Shown in pieces: positions 49,701 through 53,284 of a DNA stretch of 53,284 nt. The translations under genes were made by a program, and so were the position numbers. The stretch comes from Akkermansiaceae bacterium UBA2367. Lineage in GTDB: Bacteria; Verrucomicrobiota; Verrucomicrobiia; Verrucomicrobiales; DEV007. The stretch is taken from the NCBI GenBank assembly GCA_002344525.1, contig DDTJ01000009.1, positions 1 through 53,284 on the forward strand, in the 5' to 3' direction. The notes under the pieces are model-generated. The model was not told the origin of the DNA, searched no databases, and worked only from the letters and a program-made list of their open reading frames with translations. Position 1 is the first letter of the stretch. Each line of letters begins with the position of its first letter.

Positions 49701-49942
49701 CCGCCGTCGAGTCCTGCCGCCTCCGCCTGCGCCCCATCCTGATGACCAGCTTCGCCTTCATCCTCGGCGTGCTGCCCCTCGTCCTCGCCCGCGGCGCCGG
49801 GGCGGAAATGCGGCAGGCACTGGGCACGGCGGTGTTCTACGGCATGATCGGCGTGACCTTCTTCGGGCTGCTGTTTACGCCGGTCTTCTACGTGGTGATG
49901 CGGCGCTTGGCCGGGGACAAGTCGCGACCACCGGAGGGATGA
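46793..49942 (+). CDS. RND efflux pump, HAE1 family (system 2)
   Basis: A 1049-residue AcrB-class proton antiporter. FFVDRPIFAGVISILIVLLG is the first helix; the relay Asp pair is in IGIVVDDAIVVVENVERN; LAAKNAILIVEFAKQ carries the helix-10 Lys. It is clearly related to the pump at 40024, but many loop residues differ, so the specificity may differ. No outer-membrane factor is next to it; the one at 35765 is the only candidate in the window. The gap to the adaptor gene is 77 bp with a small repeat. Confidence 0.95.
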   Translation: MNLSRFFVDRPIFAGVISILIVLLGGLAYIGLPISQYPEIVPPTVVVSATYPGADARTLAETVATPLEQEINGVENMLYLSSSSTSDGRVQITVTFRLGTDLDQAQVLVQNKINGAIARLPEEVRRQGVTAQKRSPDLTLAAQFYSPDGSREVGYLSNYVTLQIQNEIARLPGVAEASSLGGLDYCMRIWLDAEKIASRDLTAGDVVRAVREQNVQVAAGSLGQPPAPSGAQFQYTLTAPGRLRTPKEFGEIVLKTGGKGEVVKLADVARIEIGSRDYSSKTYMDGYNAVSLRVFQLPGSNSIETADAVYKKLAQLKERFPPGVDYRINYDTTKFVRASIRSVLNTLIEAVILVVIVVVVFLQTWRASIIPLVAVPVSLIGTLAVMQAFGFSLNNLSLFGLVLAIGIVVDDAIVVVENVERNIAKGLSPREASIKAMGEVSGAVVAISLVLCAVFIPTAFISGITGQFYKQFALTIATSTVISAINSLTLSPALCALLLKPHGEKGDAFSRLLDFLFGWFFRGFNRVFDASSRAYAGLVRRILRLAVVALVLYAVLVGGAVQLFRTVPTGFIPSQDMGYYIVVIQLPDGASFERTDAVVRQVDDIARELPGIAHTFAISGYSSVLQANQSNVGAAFLVMDDYAERTDPALQGEALLSSIRDAFSVIKEARVLVLPPAPIRGLGSAGGFKVQVQDLNNAGLGPLEDATNQLLGALREEPGFTSLITGFRPNVPQYHIDIDRAQAKTMGISLAELNEALQVYLGSVYVNDFNLFGRTYQVTAQAEANQRTQPEDLMRIKIRNQNGEMVPLGALVTISKRGGADRVQRYNLYYSADINGNTLPGVSSGEMIASVERLARQHLPNGFAIEWTDLTYQQILAGNTIVYIFPLCVLFVFLVLSALYESWNLPLAIILIVPMCLLSAIGGVWMRGMDNNVFTQIGLVVLVALAAKNAILIVEFAKQGQDEGKDRFSAAVESCRLRLRPILMTSFAFILGVLPLVLARGAGAEMRQALGTAVFYGMIGVTFFGLLFTPVFYVVMRRLAGDKSRPPEG

Positions 49943-49966
49943 TGCAGGGTACCCGCCAACCCCCTC

Positions 49967-50983
49967 CTACTGCCGGCATCCTTGGAGCAGGACGCTGAGG
50001 AAGGTCGCGATCCCGAGCAGGGCGGACTTGTGCTCGCCTTCGGGCAGGATGTCGAGCCGGGCGCGGGCACGGGAGACGAGATCCTCCCCGGTGTCGACCG
50101 AGGCCTCGATCGCCCCCACGTAGTCCGCGATGTTCGCGAGAGCGCCCAAGTCGATGGGCTCGCGCTGGAGGAGGAGACGGTTGAGCTTCTCCCGCTGGCG
50201 CTCCGAGGCCGTGGCGAGGAGGTTCAGGATGGGCAGGGTGAGCTTGCCCTTGTTCAGGTCGGTGCGCAGGGTCTTGCCGTATTCCTGCTCGTCGCCGATC
50301 AGATCGACGCAGTCGTCGTAGATCTGGTAGGCCGTGCCGAGGTCGAGGCCGAAATCGCGCAGCGCCTCGCAGACGGCGGGCGGCTGTCCGTTGAGACGCG
50401 CCGCCAGCTCCATCGCGGCGGCGAAGAGGGCCGCCGTCTTCTTGCGGATGATGTCGAAATAGTCCTCGCGGCTCAACTGCATGTCGAAGCGACGCTGCGT
50501 CTGGATGATCTCCCCGGCGCAGACCTCGTTCGCGGCGATGGCGACCTTTTGCATCACCTCCCGGTCCTCGAACTCCGTCGAGAGCATGAGGGCGTGAGTG
50601 AAGAGGCAGTCCCCGAGGAGGACGCTCAGGGCGTCGCCCCACTTCGCGTTCGCCGTGGGGGCTTGGCGGCGGATCTCGGCTCCGTCGATGATGTCGTCGT
50701 GGACGAGGGTGGCGACATGGATCAGTTCCAGAATGACGGCGAGCCGATGGTGGTCGTCCTCCACCCCGCCGGTGGCCCCTCCCGCGAGGAAGGCGAGGGC
50801 CGGGCGGATGCGCTTGCCCGAGGTGTTGAGGATGTAGGCGACGTAGGGCTCCACCGCCGGATCGAAGGCCGAAGCCTGCTCGCGGATGCGGGCTTCGACC
50901 CGGTCGAGGTCGGGTCGCAGGAAGGCGAAGGGCGAGAGTTCGCTGCCGTTCGAAGGGTCCAAAATCGCGGAATTCGCTGTCAT
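49967..50983 (-). CDS. Polyprenyl diphosphate synthase
   Basis: A 338-residue trans-isoprenyl synthase. The first Asp-rich motif is DDIID (96-100) in LVHDDIIDGAEIRR, and the second is DDCVD (223-227) in YQIYDDCVDLIGDEQEYGK. Small residues before the first motif (IHVATLVHDD) predict a long-chain product, such as the octaprenyl side chain of quinones. The ATG at 50983 is used rather than a GTG at 51001, because a consensus TTGACA at the right spacing would place the transcript start after the GTG. Converges with the RND pump gene with a 24-bp gap. Confidence 0.93.
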   Translation of the reverse strand: MTANSAILDPSNGSELSPFAFLRPDLDRVEARIREQASAFDPAVEPYVAYILNTSGKRIRPALAFLAGGATGGVEDDHHRLAVILELIHVATLVHDDIIDGAEIRRQAPTANAKWGDALSVLLGDCLFTHALMLSTEFEDREVMQKVAIAANEVCAGEIIQTQRRFDMQLSREDYFDIIRKKTAALFAAAMELAARLNGQPPAVCEALRDFGLDLGTAYQIYDDCVDLIGDEQEYGKTLRTDLNKGKLTLPILNLLATASERQREKLNRLLLQREPIDLGALANIADYVGAIEASVDTGEDLVSRARARLDILPEGEHKSALLGIATFLSVLLQGCRQ

Positions 50984-50998
50984 GAGCAGGGTTCGGGT

Positions 50999-51027
50999 CA
51001 CTGAATGGCTGGGGGCGGGATTGTCAA
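50999..51027 (-). promoter_or_regulatory. Promoter candidate for the polyprenyl synthase
   Basis: Minus strand TTGACA (51022-51027), 17-bp spacer, TCAGTG (50999-51004), 15 bases to the ATG at 50983. The perfect -35 helps fix the start codon. Confidence 0.45.
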
Positions 51028-51192
51028 TCCACGATTGGATACGTCCGGGCCACCGGAAAGGCTTCGCGGCGGTTCCTCGGAAGCTACCTCTCCCCGGCCT
51101 CCGGTCTTTCCCTTCGCCCGCTTTTTCACCTCTCGACAGGGATGGCGCGATCGCGCCACGCGAAGAAGTCGAGCGGTCTTGGGAAATACCTT

Positions 51193-51221
51193 TTGCATCG
51201 CCCCTTGGCTGGACCTACGCT
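51193..51221 (+). promoter_or_regulatory. Promoter candidate for tatA
   Basis: TTGCAT (51193-51198), 17-bp spacer, TACGCT (51216-51221), 5 bases before the ATG at 51227. Near-leaderless geometry. Confidence 0.45.
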
Positions 51222-51226
51222 CTCCT

Positions 51227-51484
51227 ATGGAAAGATTTTACCTCGGTTTCGGCTTGGGCATGCAGGAGATGATCGTCATCTTCCTCATCGTCCTCCTCCT
51301 CTTCGGCGCGAAGAAGATCCCCGAGCTCGCCCGGGGCATCGGCAAGGGCATGGGCGAGTTCAAAAAGGCCAAGAACGAGTTCGAGCGCGAGATCCACATG
51401 GGCGAGGAGGAAGGCAAGCGCGAATGGGACCGCGTGACCGAGGAGCGCCAAAAGACCTCCTCCGACACCGCCCCGAAGGACTGA
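51227..51484 (+). CDS. tatA: Twin-arginine translocase subunit TatA/E
   Basis: An 85-residue single-helix component of the Tat system, which exports folded proteins. The membrane helix (about 13-27) ends in the FGAKKIPELARGIGKGMG amphipathic helix that is characteristic of TatA. The C-terminal tail is long and highly charged. The ATG at 51227 has a promoter-like pair directly upstream. An ATG twelve codons later (MQEMIVIFL) is the more usual TatA N-terminus and is a realistic alternative. No tatB or tatC is adjacent. The EEP gene follows after 22 bp. Confidence 0.93.
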   Translation: MERFYLGFGLGMQEMIVIFLIVLLLFGAKKIPELARGIGKGMGEFKKAKNEFEREIHMGEEEGKREWDRVTEERQKTSSDTAPKD

Positions 51485-51506
51485 CGCCCAAACCGGCCCT
51501 GTCGCC

Positions 51507-52433
51507 ATGATTTCCGCGAAGACCGCTCGGATGCTCCCGGCGGTCTTTTTGCTTTGGTTCTCCGTCGCCGTCCCCCTCCCCGCCGACGAAGCCGCCCCCG
51601 TCACCCTCGCCTTCTACAACCTCAAGAACTACCTCGCGATGGAGCGCCGCGTCGGCGGCGAGATCGTTCCCGACGCGCCCAAGCCCGAGCGCGAGGTGAA
51701 GGCGGTCGTGGCCGGCCTGACCGCGATCCAACCCGACATCCTCGGGGTCTGCGAGATCGGCGACGAGAGCTTCCTCGCCGACCTCCAGAGCCGCCTCTGG
51801 GAAAGCGGGATCGACCTCCCCCACACCGAACTCGTCCGCGACTCGGCGGGGTGGAACCGCAACCTCGCCCTCCTCTCCCGCTTCCCCATCGTGGCGCGGA
51901 ACTCGCGGGACGACTACACCTACGAGCTCGCCGGGACGAGGCACGCCTTCCAGCGCGGCGTTCTCGACGTGAAGCTCGCCCTTTCGCCGACCTACCACTT
52001 GCGCTACGTCGGCCTCCACCTGAAATCGAAGCGCGAGGTACCCGAGGGCGACGAAGCCCTCATGCGGCTGAACGAGGCCCGCCTCGCGCGGCAGCACCTC
52101 GACCGCCTCCTCGAAATCGAGCCGGGGGCGAACCTCATCGTCGTGGGCGACTTCAACGACCTCCGCGGCGAGCCTCCGGTGAAAGCCCTCCAAGGCACCT
52201 TCGGCGGACAGGGTTACCTCACCGCCCTGACCCTTTCGGACCCCTTCGGTTTCCGCTGGACCCATCATTGGTCTTTCGCCGACTCCTATTCGCGCTTCGA
52301 CTACGCCCTTTACAGCGAAGGGCTCAAGGATGAGATCGACCGCAACGGCTCCGGCATCCACCATTGGGAGGACTGGGACAAGGCCAGCGACCATCGGCCT
52401 ATCGTGGTGAAAATCGTGCCGGTGGACCGGTAG
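51507..52433 (+). CDS. Exported endonuclease/exonuclease/phosphatase-family hydrolase
   Basis: A 308-residue EEP-superfamily metal-dependent hydrolase with a signal peptide (residues 9-27, ending PLPADE). Catalytic blocks occur in order: FYNLKNYLA (first Asn), GVCEIGDE (metal-binding Glu), RYVGLHLKSKR (His), VVGDFNDLRGEP (Asp, Asn) and KASDHRPIVV (final Asp-His). Substrates in the family range from DNA to phospholipids and phosphoinositides. Being exported, it may act on extracellular nucleic acid or phosphoesters. It lies 22 bp after tatA, likely the same transcript, with no clear twin-arginine motif in its signal peptide. Confidence 0.92.
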   Translation: MISAKTARMLPAVFLLWFSVAVPLPADEAAPVTLAFYNLKNYLAMERRVGGEIVPDAPKPEREVKAVVAGLTAIQPDILGVCEIGDESFLADLQSRLWESGIDLPHTELVRDSAGWNRNLALLSRFPIVARNSRDDYTYELAGTRHAFQRGVLDVKLALSPTYHLRYVGLHLKSKREVPEGDEALMRLNEARLARQHLDRLLEIEPGANLIVVGDFNDLRGEPPVKALQGTFGGQGYLTALTLSDPFGFRWTHHWSFADSYSRFDYALYSEGLKDEIDRNGSGIHHWEDWDKASDHRPIVVKIVPVDR

Positions 52434-52760
52434 GGCGGATATTCCGATGAACGGCTTCGGAGGGATAGTGCGGCATCCGGGAAGGCAGGAGGTGTTGTTG
52501 AAGGAAGAAAGGAGGAATCGAGGGAGACATGGCTTAGTTGACCACCGACAAAGGTTGAAATAATGATATTTTAAGAAAACTCCATGAGATATGAGAGCAG
52601 CTTGATTTTCAAAAGGCCAAAGCCTTAAATCCAAGGCGTCGCAAGAGGCGAAAAATACTGAAAACCCTTGATCTGATGGGGAAAATCCGGTTCAATGCCC
52701 CAAGCTGGCAGGAGCCGCAAGCAGATGCGCCGCTGATAGCAAAGCTGGCTAATACCGCTG
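52434..52760. other. AT-richer attI-like leader before the integron cassette
   Basis: I see no gene here, and no remnant of an integron integrase. The DNA is AT-richer than the rest of the window. It contains a promoter candidate (52602-52630), then two direct repeats of AAGCTGGC-n5-CCGC at 52702-52718 and 52742-52758, and ends in the recombination core G/TTAGGC (52760-52766). No inverted partner for the core's left side is present, so it looks like an attI rather than an attC. Confidence 0.55.
52602..52630 (+). promoter_or_regulatory. Cassette-promoter candidate (Pc-like)
   Basis: TTGATT (52602-52607), 17-bp spacer, TTAAAT (52625-52630). It reads into the cassette gene at 52777, a position comparable to that of Pc in known integrons. 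Confidence 0.45.
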
Positions 52761-53263
52761 TTAGGCAGAAAATACAATGAACGAATTCCTGACTATTTTT
52801 GGCACCATCGTTACGGTTCTAAGTGCCGTTTACGCCGTATATGCGAACCGAAAGACAGCCAAAATCGTCGATTACAATCGAGAGCAGTCTTGGGAGCTAT
52901 ACAGAATGGCATCGAATGTTTTGGCGCGTTGCCAAGCACTTGAAGGAGCCGAGCATCCCAACCCTCAGTTCATGGTCGATTCCGCCAAGGCCGAGGTTGC
53001 TGCGACAGAACTGACGATGAGCACTATACGAATGATCAAACGATTCGAGGAGGATTTCAGCAAGAAGAGGATACAGGCGTGGCTTGAGGAAGGGAAAGTC
53101 GTCAATGAGTCTCACCTTAAACCATTCTTGAACCTGGCAAACAAATGAAGAATGAGCCTAACAAAGCGGTGGAGCCAACTCCGGTAGCTGTCACGAATCG
53201 TGCTTATCCTCCCTTCGGTCGGGCACGATTCGCGCCATCTACCTCCGTGGCTCACCTTTGACG
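52761..53263 (+). mobile_element. Integron gene cassette (complete)
   Basis: A 503-bp cassette running from TTAGGC (52761) to the G before the cut in the attC right core (53263). It has one ORF in the usual orientation starting 16 bases inside the left boundary, and an attC at its end. On circularisation the attC would join G (53263) to TTAGGC (52761-52766), giving GTTAGGC, an exact complement of the left core GCCTAAC (53156-53162). This reconstructed match is the strongest evidence that the unit is a real cassette. Confidence 0.85.
52777..53148 (+). CDS. Cassette-encoded hypothetical membrane-anchored protein
   Basis: A 123-residue protein that I do not recognise. One membrane helix near the N-terminus (about residues 4-23, LTIFGTIVTVLSAVYAVYA) is followed by a helical, charged cytoplasmic domain (NRKTAKIVDYNREQSWELYR to IKRFEEDFSKKRIQAWLEEG). 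Base composition is clearly AT-richer than the chromosome around it. It sits 10 bases after the GTTAGGC core and 7 bases before the attC, the standard arrangement of a cassette gene. Functions of such cassette proteins are mostly unknown. Confidence 0.85.
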   Translation: MNEFLTIFGTIVTVLSAVYAVYANRKTAKIVDYNREQSWELYRMASNVLARCQALEGAEHPNPQFMVDSAKAEVAATELTMSTIRMIKRFEEDFSKKRIQAWLEEGKVVNESHLKPFLNLANK

Positions 53264-53269
53264 TTGTGC
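53156..53269 (+). other. attC recombination site
   Basis: A 114-bp attC. Left core GCCTAAC (53156-53162) and right core GTTGTGC (53263-53269). Inner boxes GGTGGAGCCAAC (53168-53179) and GTGGCTCACC (53247-53256) pair with two unpaired bases, the extrahelical bases that orient integrase. A further stem GGTAG (53183-53187) / CTACC (53239-53243) and a 10-bp stem CGAATCGTGC (53194-53203) / GCACGATTCG (53223-53232) complete it, around a 19-base loop (53204-53222). The right core deviates by one base from GTTRRRY because its last six bases belong to the next cassette. Confidence 0.9.
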
Positions 53270-53276
53270 CTAGAAT

Positions 53277-53284
53277 ATGAAAGT
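53277..53284 (+). CDS. Start of a second cassette ORF (cut by window end)
   Basis: An ATG at 53277, 7 bases after the right core, followed by AAAGT and the window edge. Its position mirrors that of the first cassette gene, suggesting another cassette starts here. Only two codons are visible, so this rests entirely on position. Confidence 0.35.

Noticed and set aside
52560..52766. A preceding attC ending at GTTAGGC
   Set aside because: No left core or inverted inner boxes can be found upstream, so the site is treated as attI-like instead.
1..53284. Insertion sequences, prophage genes or restriction-modification and other classical defence loci
   Set aside because: No transposase, phage structural gene, methyltransferase-endonuclease pair or toxin-antitoxin pair could be recognised; the only mobile unit seen is the integron cassette.

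Overview
The window is GC-rich, densely coded DNA that most resembles a member of the Verrucomicrobiota (PVC superphylum). The pointers are a PVC-type CxxCH haem-binding dehydrogenase-like protein, a sialate O-acetylesterase, a DUF1080 protein, a CocE-type hydrolase and a MoxR/DUF58/BatA/vWA cluster. This is an inference from gene content; no rRNA, tRNA or other taxonomic marker beyond rpsP is present. Most genes lack a clear Shine-Dalgarno sequence, and several have a promoter whose -10 box sits only 5-8 bases before the start codon.

Layout. 1-579: no gene, only short palindromes and dispersed repeats. 580-5229: mscL, a non-canonical Nramp-family transporter, a sialate O-acetylesterase, a small exported protein and a Bcp-type peroxiredoxin. 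5321-5426: a perfect 33-bp inverted repeat. 5503-11874: MoxR ATPase, DUF58, BatA-like and vWA membrane proteins. 11947-14054: a lipoprotein, moaA, a KH-domain protein and rpsP. 14179-19110: the PVC cytochrome-like protein, a tiny lipoprotein, and a PAS histidine kinase with a receiver-only response regulator. 19184-25108: a complete Fe3+/polyamine-type ABC importer (ATPase, binding protein, double permease) interrupted by a NERD-domain membrane protein. 25229-28802: a small exported ORF, a strong terminator, dhaL, dhaK and a C39-like papain-fold protein.

28818-35553: an ICMT-like methyltransferase overlapping a condensation-type acyltransferase, a small exported alpha/beta hydrolase, a DUF1080-esterase fusion, a CocE hydrolase and a small AT-richer hypothetical. 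35765-49942 is an efflux region: an outer-membrane factor, a repeat-bounded block of unrelated small genes (transglutaminase-like, ASCH, GNAT, membrane protein), then two adaptor/RND-pump pairs arranged back to back around a TetR regulator whose promoter is duplicated. 49967-52433: polyprenyl synthase, tatA and an exported EEP-family hydrolase.

The right edge (52434-53284) changes character. It is AT-richer and holds a complete integron gene cassette with a well-formed attC site (53156-53269), preceded by an attI-like junction and a promoter, with no integrase gene visible. The next cassette begins at the last bases of the window. This, together with families of dispersed repeats that supply start codons, stop codons and C-terminal tails to neighbouring genes, is the most notable content.
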